Source of the DNA: an uncultured Rhodospirillales bacterium
GTDB taxonomy: Bacteria; Pseudomonadota; Alphaproteobacteria; ATCC43930; CGMCC-115725
Assembly (NCBI GenBank): GCA_903828515.1
Contig: CAIKMD010000006.1
Span: 434,001 to 498,000 of the forward strand
Reading direction: 5' to 3'
DNA length: 64,000 bases
Both the position numbers and the translations under genes were made by a program. Shown here in pieces: positions 53,315-60,912 of this stretch (the stretch's first letter is position 1; each line of letters starts with the position of its first letter). The notes under the pieces were generated by a model. The model saw only the letters and a list, made by a program, of their open reading frames with translations, did no database searches and had not been told where the DNA came from.

Positions 53315-53962
53315 TTACAGTTCAGAAAACATTGTATCTTTTTCGGCCAAGAGATAATCGAATAACTGTAAGAATGCCTTCGTAGATTGCGACAACAGCA
53401 TTTTTTCCTGAATTCCGCCAGTCCCTGCCGCAATCTCAGAAAACGACCTCCCACTACCTCCATCCGGGCAAAAGATCGTATCCCAGTAAAAGTCGCGTCC
53501 ACCGCGAGGCCCATCCGCAAGTACGCCTACGGTATCGCCTACAAATGTCACGACTCGTTTGCCATTACAGTAGGCAATTAGGCATCGCGCGATAGCTTGC
53601 TCCCCAGCCCACTCGACGCTCTTCACAAATCCGACCGGTCCGACAGCGTCCCACATAGGTTGCGTTAAGCCACCCGGAAAATTTTGATCCTTAAATTTTT
53701 CTAAAATGAGCGCCGCGTGTTCGACGACGCAGGGCGCCATTATTTGTCGATACGCCGACATAACTTTATGCCGAACCATCGTCTCGAGATCCCGCTCTAG
53801 CGGTTCTGCCAAAATTGCATCATGAAACTCAAATTCAAAGGCAGACCGAACAGACATGGCGGGATGGGTACCGTTCGCAGGGAGCGTCATGTCCAAAAGC
53901 GTAAGGACTTCCTCACGCTTGAACAAACTTGACGTGGCATATCTGATTTTTTTTGTCCTCAT
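53315..53962 (-). CDS. HAM1/RdgB-family protein with degenerate catalytic and base-recognition motifs; proposed nucleotide sensor
   Basis: Protein of 215 residues with the HAM1 (non-canonical purine NTP pyrophosphatase) skeleton: ATSSLFKREE (residues 9-18, like ATxNxxKxxE), VVEHAAL (79-85), FPGGLTQPMW, GDTVGVLADGPRGGRDF then YWDTIF (142-164), SFSEI (173-177) and SQSTKA (191-196). In active enzymes 79-85 reads EDSGL or DDSGL and 191-193 is SHR; here Asp is His82 and HR is Gln192-Ser193. Catalysis and inosine reading are therefore probably lost. Last gene of the operon, overlapping the SIR2 stop by one base. Adjacent HAM1 and SIR2 genes recall KomB/KomC of Kongming, where HAM1 binds the messenger. 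Family assignment from motifs; role is inference. Confidence 0.75.
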   Translation of the reverse strand: MRTKKIRYATSSLFKREEVLTLLDMTLPANGTHPAMSVRSAFEFEFHDAILAEPLERDLETMVRHKVMSAYRQIMAPCVVEHAALILEKFKDQNFPGGLTQPMWDAVGPVGFVKSVEWAGEQAIARCLIAYCNGKRVVTFVGDTVGVLADGPRGGRDFYWDTIFCPDGGSGRSFSEIAAGTGGIQEKMLLSQSTKAFLQLFDYLLAEKDTMFSEL

Positions 53963-54801
53963 CAGAGCACCATTTGAGCGAGGACATCGGCAATTTCTTT
54001 GCCAAGTTTTTCTCCGGAAACCGGTATCACATCGATACGACGCGAATTAAATAACTGGGTCTCAAAATCCGAAGGATTAGGGTAGATGATGTAAGCGCGT
54101 TTGCCCGCAAACGATTGCGGTAAATCCCGAAAATGATCCGTTACCAGCCGAAACAAGTAAGCGACGTTAGCGTCGCGAAAACTATATCCGATAAAGAGTA
54201 ACGCTCGACCCAGGATATCTGATCTAAGCTTCAGGTCGAGAGGGCCCTCTAACCTCATTCGCCTTTCGTAATCTGATTCTGAGAGGACCATTGTTTCTGG
54301 TCGTGCGAAATCCCCATGAAACTTTACGACCTGAGTATCAGTGGGCAAATTGCTGAGGTCATGCTCTGAACGCACTGCAGTAATCGATCGGCCGCTTAGC
54401 TTTAGCCGTCGCTCGAGGAAATCATCATAATTTGTGGTATAAAAAAGATGACAATCTTTTAGTCCAACGAGCGCGGTCAGAAGCTCCGCTCTTTCAAGGT
54501 CGGCGTCCGAAGGGTTCATTCGTTGTACGAGCCAGTTGATCAAAGGCTGGATCGTGTCTTCTTTCGTTCGAAGGTATTCAATAATCTGCAGGTCAGTCCC
54601 TCGAATTCTCAGTAATTCAGGATCATCCACGCCAAGCAAATGAGCCGCTTGATCGACGAGTTCTCTCCATGAGGGACCTCTAATTGTTTTTCCATCAGTT
54701 GACCACGTAACCGACATTGAGGCGCCGGCTCCAACGAAAGGAATGACCCTTCCTTCACGATAGAGTCTGCGGAGTTCGGTTGGACAGGCAGGTGTGCTCA
54801 T
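53962..54801 (-). CDS. SIR2-like protein, proposed NAD+-consuming effector
   Basis: Protein of 279 residues, all one SIR2 domain. Nucleotide-binding FVGAGAS (residues 22-28), TTNYDDFLE (122-130; Asn for ribose), KFHGDF (160-165; catalytic His162) and GYSFRDANV (205-213) are all intact. Free-standing SIR2 domains of this kind in defence systems hydrolyse NAD+ when triggered. No transmembrane part. It overlaps the methyltransferase gene by 4 bases and the HAM1-like gene by 1 base; the coupling to HAM1 suggests a stoichiometric complex. Family is secure; NADase activity is known for relatives and inferred here. Confidence 0.88.
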   Translation of the reverse strand: MSTPACPTELRRLYREGRVIPFVGAGASMSVTWSTDGKTIRGPSWRELVDQAAHLLGVDDPELLRIRGTDLQIIEYLRTKEDTIQPLINWLVQRMNPSDADLERAELLTALVGLKDCHLFYTTNYDDFLERRLKLSGRSITAVRSEHDLSNLPTDTQVVKFHGDFARPETMVLSESDYERRMRLEGPLDLKLRSDILGRALLFIGYSFRDANVAYLFRLVTDHFRDLPQSFAGKRAYIIYPNPSDFETQLFNSRRIDVIPVSGEKLGKEIADVLAQMVL

Positions 54802-55412
54802 TGTGGCTTCCGTGCAATGAATCGCGTCATTGAGTGCGAGTGAGGTATTAGGTTATGTGGATGTACTTCATGTAAATCAGTGTCGGACGAACGCAGAATT
54901 TCCCAGCCGTCATAGAACTTCACATATTGACTGTGACTAATCAGGCAGGGGTTAAATCCGGGATGGGCAGTCAAATCCTGTGCCCGAGAGTTAAACGCAC
55001 AAACGATGTGAAGTCCGCCTAAACGTGTCGCGTTCTGTAGTCGTTGAATTACCTTGGCTATATTTTGTTCACTATCCAGGCAATGAAAAAAGCCGTAAGC
55101 AATAACTAAATCAAATTTTTCAATTCCGTAGTCCGCCTCTCCGACATCACAACACTGCCAGTCTATGGGGTCGTGGGGGAAAGCATGCCGTCCATTCGCT
55201 AGCGCTAGCTCCGAACAATCGACGGCAACAACTTTGGCGCCTCGGCCGGCGACCGCGTGGGCGTTTTTTCCCTCTCCACAGCCGGCATCTAAAACAGTAA
55301 GTCCAGATAGCGATGGCAACAATGTGAATAGCTCAACAATCAAGCTGCCCGGCTCCTGTCCCCAGAAACAGGGGCAGCTTGCGTATCCGTTGTCGTATCC
55401 GCCGTTAGTCAC
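54798..55412 (-). CDS. Class I SAM-dependent methyltransferase, TehB-like
   Basis: Protein of 204 residues. Motif I VLDAGCGEGKNA (residues 40-51), acidic ribose site VVAVD with Asp65, motif II region CCDVGEADY (87-95) and FDLVIAYGFFHCLD (100-113) are all present. The FWGQEPGSLIVELF start is like tellurite/thiopurine methyltransferases, which act on small molecules. No DNA methyltransferase catalytic motif (DPPY/NPPY or PCQ) is visible, so it is probably not a restriction methylase. It lies between the NUDIX-kinase fusion (8-base overlap) and SIR2 (4-base overlap). I infer a small-molecule or nucleotide substrate. Confidence 0.82.
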   Translation of the reverse strand: MTNGGYDNGYASCPCFWGQEPGSLIVELFTLLPSLSGLTVLDAGCGEGKNAHAVAGRGAKVVAVDCSELALANGRHAFPHDPIDWQCCDVGEADYGIEKFDLVIAYGFFHCLDSEQNIAKVIQRLQNATRLGGLHIVCAFNSRAQDLTAHPGFNPCLISHSQYVKFYDGWEILRSSDTDLHEVHPHNLIPHSHSMTRFIARKPQ

Positions 55413-57006
55413 TAGGCGACCTCCAATCTCGTAGTTGGAGCTCCTCAGCCATCCGCATGAGCGCGCCGTTAAAATTGGCGACGCCCATCCAGTTGTAAAG
55501 CACTGCGTCTGCGGCAGCCATCAGATGAGGAATTTCACGCTCCGTAGAGCCATTCATAATCTCAAGAAAATTGTGAGCTGTGATCGTATTTTTTCCCTTG
55601 TATTCACGATCTTTATAAAATTGAAATGCGGTGTCGGGTGCGGCATAAACGAACACGACAGCTACGGGAACATCCGAAAAGTTCTTGATAGCTTCTAGCG
55701 TGCTTAGCTGTCTAACGCCGTCTATTACCACGCGTGACGCGTCTAGTTCACTCGCTGCACGCAAGAGAGCTTTGGCCAATCTCTCGGGTCCTTTATCCGT
55801 CGAGATAAATTTCCACGCCAGCTTCTGAAACTGTTTGCGCGATGTTCCAGGTATGGGCCGGACTTTCAGTAATTTCGCGAGAATTCGTCCACTGTTAACC
55901 TCAGCATATCCGAGGCGCTCGGAAAAATATTTTGTTGCGAGTGATTTGCCAGAGCCGATGCTGCCGACCACAACTACAATATGCGCCTTTTGGAAGGGAC
56001 GTTTCCGGAATACTTTGAATGTTGGTTGGGCGCGAACGACTTCCGGAAAAAATTGTCTCCAACAAAGCTGCGACCAATATTCGTATTCATTCAAATCGAT
56101 AACGTCACGCTTCGTATCAAGCCAACGCAATTGGTTGACCGAGGCCTCCCCACGAGAAACTTTCTTCCATGTATCCCAATCCTTGATCTTATATCTAATT
56201 ACGATAGCGACGTGCCTGCGTCCTACCTCGCTCGAGTCATCATTGATCACGCCCAAAAGTTGAAGTCGTGAGGTATCGCGATTTCGAACCAACTTGTTAC
56301 CCGACAGTTCTTCATTCAACTCCCGAATTGCGTTCTCTATCACACCGGCGTCTTTATACGAGAACAACGTTCGATCTTCTTCCGTTACATGGCCTCCGAA
56401 GCCAATGCAAAAGCTGCCCCGCAAAAACTCTGCGACTCGTGAGAAACTGCCTCGCTTAAATGCGAGGACTTGCGATCCACATGTTACGATTACGTAAGTG
56501 ACGACCTGCTTATATCCGTCAGCACTTTCGGCCATCGTCCGTGGCATGTACTCAAGAGGGCCACGCGTGAGCCTTCGGATCAATTGTCCACGGTCAAGTC
56601 GCAACCCTTGAAATTTCAATATGCTTTGAAAGCGGTGTTGTGGGAGGACAAGGACGTGCTCGTTCGGTGGCGGTGGCTGCCTTCTCCGTGCCGTATAGAC
56701 CTTGAATAAGGGGCGATCTGCATGAAAGGTTGGCACGGCATCGTAATTCGTGTGGGGTATTAGTAAGTCTCGTAGGTAAAACTTCCCCTTCGCAGTTCGT
56801 ACAAAGACTGAATTGTCTTCATTTTTTATAATTTCGATACTGAGGCGAGCCTGAAGGGATTTTTGTGGTGTTCGACTATTCATATTATCGGAAAACAGAT
56901 CACTCTCTTGGGCAAGCGTAATGATCTCGGCGGCAGAGAGTGGCCGAGCGTGCCTTCGTATTATTTGCTCTGCAGCCCACAAGTAGGTGAGTCGATCTGG
57001 CGCCAT
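55405..57006 (-). CDS. HARE-HTH, NUDIX and P-loop nucleotide-kinase-like fusion protein
   Basis: Protein of 533 residues and first gene of the operon. Residues 1-85: HARE-HTH winged helix (TYLWAAEQIIRRHARPLSAA, FYLRDLL). Residues ~165-320: NUDIX domain with GGHVTEED at 204-211 and a long insert before RELNEEL at 228-234, the metal helix. Residues ~340-525: P-loop VVVVGSIGSGKSLATKYF (Walker A 348-355), strand VVIDGVRQ at 426-433 and a C-terminal helix, like dephospho-CoA or deoxynucleoside-monophosphate kinases. AGGAG lies 4-8 bases upstream of ATG 57006, inside an inverted repeat. HARE-HTH is linked in the literature to modified-DNA systems. The nucleotide substrate is inference. Confidence 0.75.
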   Translation of the reverse strand: MAPDRLTYLWAAEQIIRRHARPLSAAEIITLAQESDLFSDNMNSRTPQKSLQARLSIEIIKNEDNSVFVRTAKGKFYLRDLLIPHTNYDAVPTFHADRPLFKVYTARRRQPPPPNEHVLVLPQHRFQSILKFQGLRLDRGQLIRRLTRGPLEYMPRTMAESADGYKQVVTYVIVTCGSQVLAFKRGSFSRVAEFLRGSFCIGFGGHVTEEDRTLFSYKDAGVIENAIRELNEELSGNKLVRNRDTSRLQLLGVINDDSSEVGRRHVAIVIRYKIKDWDTWKKVSRGEASVNQLRWLDTKRDVIDLNEYEYWSQLCWRQFFPEVVRAQPTFKVFRKRPFQKAHIVVVVGSIGSGKSLATKYFSERLGYAEVNSGRILAKLLKVRPIPGTSRKQFQKLAWKFISTDKGPERLAKALLRAASELDASRVVIDGVRQLSTLEAIKNFSDVPVAVVFVYAAPDTAFQFYKDREYKGKNTITAHNFLEIMNGSTEREIPHLMAAADAVLYNWMGVANFNGALMRMAEELQLRDWRSPSD

Positions 57007-57007
57007 T

Positions 57008-57033
57008 TAGTCTCCTAATGACATTGGAGACTA
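57008..57033. promoter_or_regulatory. Inverted repeat over the operon's ribosome binding site
   Basis: TAGTCTCC-N10-GGAGACTA, perfect 8-base arms. One arm contains the AGGAG of the first island gene, one base from its start codon. It could be an operator, perhaps for the HARE-HTH domain, or an RNA hairpin hiding the ribosome site. Confidence 0.55.
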
Positions 57034-57056
57034 CAATAACGTAGGTGCAAGTAGCC

Positions 57057-57074
57057 ACAGGGTGGGTGCCCTGT
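57057..57074. promoter_or_regulatory. Second inverted repeat upstream of the island operon
   Basis: ACAGGG-TGGGTG-CCCTGT, perfect 6-base arms, 51 bases before the start codon. It may be a second operator or chance; no clear -35/-10 pair could be fixed around it. Confidence 0.3.
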
Positions 57075-57127
57075 CGCTGAAGAAAGCCAAGCTGCTTAAA
57101 ACTTAACGGATAAAAGCGTCCCCGACT

Positions 57128-57221
57128 CTCACACCGAAAGCTGATACGTCTCCGGCCGCGCGTCGATCGTGTCGGCGACCGCCTTCGCCCAATCCGGCGT
57201 GTCGCGCGGCAGGAGGCAGGA
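57128..57221. repeat. 94-bp direct repeat, right copy, inside the intact Rieske gene
   Basis: It is the last 31 codons of the intact gene, matching 53166-53259 with one mismatch that is synonymous in the protein. Right edge of the island. Confidence 0.95.
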
Positions 57222-58409
57222 GAGCGGGCGCATCCGGTAATTGCGCTTATCGGTCGGCGGGTCCTTGCCTTCTTCGAGCGCGCGCGCGGTCGCCATCAGG
57301 CGGCGGCGCGTGTGCATGATGAGCCCGTCGGTGCTGCCCAGCGATTCGCGCGTGCGGTCGAAACGTGCGCCCATGCTTTCGGTGATCGCGGTGTCCTGGT
57401 CCTGGAAAATCTTGATCCGCTGCCACGGCTGTTTGACCGGCGGGTAATCGGCGGGGGCGTAGCCGTTGCTCTTATTGTGCGCGGCGGTGAACGTGCCGGG
57501 GGTGAGAAGCGAATGCATGCCCCACCCGGTGAGCATGTTCTTCAGTTCGGTATCTTTCAGCGGCCGCACCGGATGCCATGAGAAGGCAAAGCACCAGGTC
57601 TTGTCGTCGTCCGACGGAACCCAGGCATGGCCGCCGAACGGCGCGTCGCCGGGAAAGCCCGGAATGGTGGTGAAGCACGGCAGCATCCATTCGCCGATGC
57701 GCCAATAATGGTTGGCCGGATCGGCGTCGCGCCGCGCGCTGTGCAGGATGCCGCCCGGCACTTGCACGACCTCGATCTTGGGGTTCGGGTCGTCGGCCAT
57801 CCACTTGCCGGATTCGTATTTGCCGTGCGAGGGCGAGGCGTTGATGGTTTCCGTCCCGTGCAGGAAATTGAGATGGCTCGAATCGAGATCGCCCTCCATG
57901 CCCTGCGTCCAATGGCAATCCTGATAGCGCTTCGAGGCATAGACGTGGCTTTCGGGCACCAGGTTCCATTCGAACTCGGGGAAATCCGGTTTCTTGTCCG
58001 GCGGGCCCATATAGGTCCAGATCACGCCGTTGCGGTCGACGCAGGGATAGGCTTTCTGCTGGATGCGGTCGCAGAACCGCGTCTGCGGCGGCTCGTTCGG
58101 CTGGTCGAGGCATTTGCCGTCGACGTCGTATTTCCAGCCGTGATACCAGCACGACAGGCCGCCATTCATGTTCTTGCCGTAATAGAGCGAGGCGCCGCGA
58201 TGCGAACAATGCTCGCCCAAGAGGCCGACGCGGCCGTTGCTGTCGCGGAACCCGATCAGGTTTTCGCTGAGCAGCCGCACGCGCACCGGCGCGCCGTCGG
58301 CTTCGAGTTCGCGCGAGAGCAGCGCCGGGATCCAATAGCGCCGCAACAGGTTGCCCATCGGCGTGCCCGGACCGGTGCGCGAGAGGAGTTCGTGTTCGTC
58401 GCGTCTCAT
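57129..58409 (-). CDS. Rieske non-haem iron oxygenase, large subunit
   Basis: Protein of 426 residues resembling phthalate-4,5-dioxygenase-type oxygenases. The [2Fe-2S] site is Cys68-x-His70 (HCSHRGASL) and Cys87-x2-His90 (SCWYHGWKY). The mononuclear iron site is DLDSSHLNFLH (His179, His184, with bridging Asp176). It needs a reductase that is not in the window. The ATG overlaps the stop of the alpha/beta-hydrolase gene by 4 bases, so hydrolase and oxygenase are one operon. Its last 31 codons are the 94-bp repeat, so the gene stays intact despite the island. Confidence 0.9.
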   Translation of the reverse strand: MRRDEHELLSRTGPGTPMGNLLRRYWIPALLSRELEADGAPVRVRLLSENLIGFRDSNGRVGLLGEHCSHRGASLYYGKNMNGGLSCWYHGWKYDVDGKCLDQPNEPPQTRFCDRIQQKAYPCVDRNGVIWTYMGPPDKKPDFPEFEWNLVPESHVYASKRYQDCHWTQGMEGDLDSSHLNFLHGTETINASPSHGKYESGKWMADDPNPKIEVVQVPGGILHSARRDADPANHYWRIGEWMLPCFTTIPGFPGDAPFGGHAWVPSDDDKTWCFAFSWHPVRPLKDTELKNMLTGWGMHSLLTPGTFTAAHNKSNGYAPADYPPVKQPWQRIKIFQDQDTAITESMGARFDRTRESLGSTDGLIMHTRRRLMATARALEEGKDPPTDKRNYRMRPLSCLLPRDTPDWAKAVADTIDARPETYQLSV

Positions 58410-59200
58410 GTCGGCTCTCCGGGATACAGGCCTAGTTTGGTGAGGAATTCGATGGCGTGGCGGTCGTATTCCCACGGCGCCTCGAGCATCGGCGCATGCG
58501 CCACGTTGTCGATCGCGCGAAGCTCGCAGTTCGGGATGAGTTTCTGGAGGACGAGGGCGCTGGGATAGGAACGGTCTTCCTTGCCGGCGATGATCATCGT
58601 CGGCACCGACATGTCGCGGTAATAGGATTCGGGATGGCGATGGGCGAGGCCCTGATTCATCGCGACGATCGAGGCGAGCGTGCCCGCGTTATTGAGCTCG
58701 ACGATCATGTCGGCGTAATACTGCATCAATGGATTGGCGCGCACCGACGGCGCCAGATGATCCAGCACCTGCTCACGGCGCAGGGGCAGGCCCTCGGTCT
58801 TGTAGCGCTCGACCCATTTGAGGAAGACCTCGTTCGAGGCCGAATAGCCGCAGCCCGAGAGGATCAGCGCCTTGATGCGTTCGGGATGTTGATGCGCCAT
58901 CGCGGTCGCGATTCCGGCGCCCATCGAATTGGCCTGGATGATGAGAGGCCCGTCGCTCACCCGGTCGACCGCTTCCCAGCACGCGCTTGCCTGATCGGCC
59001 GGCGTCACGCCCTCCTGAATCGCGGGCGAGCGGCCATAGCCGGCCACGTCGATCGCGATGGTGCGGAAATGCGCCGAGAAATGCGCGGTCTGAAACAGCC
59101 AGAGCCGGTGATCGTCCGGCGTCGAATGCAGAAACAGCATCGGCAACCCGGTCTTGCCGATCTGCTCGAAATAAAGCGGTCCAGGGACGTGCCGCGCCAT
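58406..59200 (-). CDS. Alpha/beta-hydrolase, catabolic type
   Basis: Protein of 264 residues. LFLHSTPDDHRLWLFQ (oxyanion region after strand 3), nucleophile elbow in IQANSMGAGIATAMA (usual first Gly is Ala), VPTMIIAGKEDRSYPS (acid) and DNVAHAPMLEAPWEY (catalytic His). Similar to ring-cleavage-product and enol-lactone hydrolases. Leads the operon with the Rieske oxygenase (overlap 4 bases), which fits aromatic or ester breakdown: either de-esterification before ring attack or later hydrolysis. Confidence 0.85.
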   Translation of the reverse strand: MARHVPGPLYFEQIGKTGLPMLFLHSTPDDHRLWLFQTAHFSAHFRTIAIDVAGYGRSPAIQEGVTPADQASACWEAVDRVSDGPLIIQANSMGAGIATAMAHQHPERIKALILSGCGYSASNEVFLKWVERYKTEGLPLRREQVLDHLAPSVRANPLMQYYADMIVELNNAGTLASIVAMNQGLAHRHPESYYRDMSVPTMIIAGKEDRSYPSALVLQKLIPNCELRAIDNVAHAPMLEAPWEYDRHAIEFLTKLGLYPGEPT

Positions 59201-59282
59201 TGGGGCCCTCGCTCGTGGGATCGTAGTCGAAGACTACAATAGGGGCGGGGTGCCGGGCAATGAGGGGCTCTTTTTCCCCATC

Positions 59283-59302
59283 ATTCCCGCGAATGCGGGA
59301 AT
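59283..59302. repeat. Short hairpin repeat upstream of the pentapeptide gene
   Basis: ATTCCCGC-GAAT-GCGGGAAT, a perfect 8-base stem followed by CCATG. This is a common short intergenic palindrome in proteobacteria. Confidence 0.6.
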
Positions 59303-59450
59303 CCATGTCGAGATCGTCGCCTGACATCTCACGCGAATTCGCGGCAAATTCTAGGAATATTCGACGCAAATCCGTTCGTTCCGGCTTTGTTAAATCGCCT
59401 TAGGCACTTTGTGGGGGCGAAGTTATGACCCGTGTCTGGATTAGTATCGA

Positions 59451-60797
59451 ATGCCAAGCGTTTACGCGACCAACCCCGATGCCATGGTCGGATTGGGCCA
59501 AGCCGAGATCGATCAACTCATTGCACGGCACGGCGAATTTCTCGTTGGTCGGGCGAATGGTCGTCAGTGTGTGCTCGCGTCGAGGGATGTCAGCCATCGC
59601 GTGTTCAGCCGCCAGGATCTCTCGAGGGCCGACTTCACCAACGCCAAGCTCGTCGGCGCGTTGTTCGAGGGAACGAAGCTGAGTCGGGCGATTTTCGCCG
59701 GCGCGGATTTGACCCAGGCGAATCTCGATCATGCCGTGCTGTCTGGCGCCGATTTGCGCGGTGCGATTTTGAGACGGGCACAACTCAACTACGCGATCAT
59801 GCGGGAGGCGGAATTCTCCACCCCCCTACCGTCGATGGTTGAAATCTGCGGTGCGGGCGGCGATGCAGGTCGCTACCTGCGGACGGATTTGAGCTTGATG
59901 CAGGCGGCCAATGCGGATTTGAGCCTCGCGAACCTCGCCGGCGCGGCAGTGATCCGCGCCGATTTCACCGACGCGATTTTGTGCGGCGCCGACCTCTCGC
60001 ATTGCGATCTGCGCAACACCGACATGACCGGCGCCAATCTCGATGGCGCCAATCTGTCGAATGCAACCCTGTTGGGGGTCAATCTGCGAGGCGCCGTGCT
60101 GACGGGCGCGGTCCTGACCGGCACGAATTTCGACGGCGTCAATATCAGCGGCGCCATTTTCGATCCCGTCGTGTCGGCAAAGATCGTCAGTGGCGGTGAT
60201 CAGGACAAGGTGGAGGGTGCCTATCGGACGCCATCCCCCGACGAAATTGAAGCGATCTTCGCTCAACACTTGAGCTGGATCGAGAGTCGCGGCCAGACCG
60301 GGGCACAGGCCTGTTTGCAGAATTGCGACCTGAACGGGCTTCGCCGGCCGCGCGCCGTCTTGTCGATTGCCAATCTCGCCGACGCCCGTTTGGCGGGGGC
60401 CGATTTGACAGGAGCGATCATGCCGATGGCGGATTTGAGCGCGGCCGATTTGCGCGGCGCGCGCCTGGCCGCCGCGGATTTGCGGGGGGTGCGCCTGACC
60501 CGCGCCCATCTCAACAACGCCGATCTGTCGCGGGCCAATCTCGCCCCGCTGATCGCGGTCGGCGACCAGAAACGCGACATTGTGGCCAACGGCGAACGTG
60601 CGAAATTCCGCTATGCCAATCTGGCGGCAATCGATCTGCGCGAAGCGCAGCTCACCGGCGCCGATTTTGTCGGCGCGAATCTGACCGGCGCGGATCTGCG
60701 CGGCGCCAATCTTTCCGAGGCCGATTTCACGGGAGCGACGATGGAGGGCGCACGCCTCGACGGCGCGACGCGCCGCGGCAGCAAAGGATTGAACTGA
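59451..60797 (+). CDS. Pentapeptide-repeat protein in two blocks
   Basis: Protein of 448 residues. Right-handed quadrilateral beta-helix repeats A(D/N)LxG fill residues ~57-225 (with a break near 120-150) and ~295-440. Between them lies a non-repeat spacer (residues ~232-295, KIVSGGDQDKVEGAYRTPSP and EAIFAQHLSWIESRGQ). No signal peptide. Some proteins of this class mimic DNA and shield gyrase, but no partner is visible here. No good ribosome site precedes ATG 59451. Stand-alone gene. Confidence 0.85.
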   Translation: MPSVYATNPDAMVGLGQAEIDQLIARHGEFLVGRANGRQCVLASRDVSHRVFSRQDLSRADFTNAKLVGALFEGTKLSRAIFAGADLTQANLDHAVLSGADLRGAILRRAQLNYAIMREAEFSTPLPSMVEICGAGGDAGRYLRTDLSLMQAANADLSLANLAGAAVIRADFTDAILCGADLSHCDLRNTDMTGANLDGANLSNATLLGVNLRGAVLTGAVLTGTNFDGVNISGAIFDPVVSAKIVSGGDQDKVEGAYRTPSPDEIEAIFAQHLSWIESRGQTGAQACLQNCDLNGLRRPRAVLSIANLADARLAGADLTGAIMPMADLSAADLRGARLAAADLRGVRLTRAHLNNADLSRANLAPLIAVGDQKRDIVANGERAKFRYANLAAIDLREAQLTGADFVGANLTGADLRGANLSEADFTGATMEGARLDGATRRGSKGLN

Positions 60798-60912
60798 TCC
60801 CGCCGCGGGCGCCGTCGAAGCGCGTCGCGCGCGCTCGAACCGTTCCGTCGTTCCATTCCAGCACTCCACGGCTTATCTTTGCAGTCCCGTAACGTCCTCC
60901 CGAGAAGCCACC

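Larger units (their letters stand above)
53260..57127. mobile_element. Lower-GC defence island inserted at the 3' end of the Rieske gene
   Basis: A 3.87-kb segment bounded by the 94-bp direct repeat. Its base composition is visibly lower in GC than both flanks. It contains only one four-gene minus-strand operon. No integrase, transposase or tRNA is present, so the carrier of the insertion is not shown; a site-specific integration that rebuilds the gene's 3' end is the simplest reading. Confidence 0.8.

Noticed and set aside
53167-53520. 117-codon open frame at the left island edge as a functional gene
   Set aside because: It is the chimera of island DNA with the severed Rieske tail; no start signal, and only the last 31 codons resemble a known protein.
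54798-55412. Restriction-type DNA methyltransferase
   Set aside because: Only the SAM-binding motifs are seen; the DPPY/NPPY or PCQ catalytic signatures of DNA methylases are missing, and no endonuclease is adjacent.
53260-57127. tRNA attachment site or integrase for the island
   Set aside because: No tRNA-like fold or recombinase frame was found at or inside the borders; only the protein-gene repeat is there.
52186-57131. Shared 11-mer CGACTCTCACA at about 52186 and 57124
   Set aside because: Too short and not placed symmetrically to the island; probably chance.
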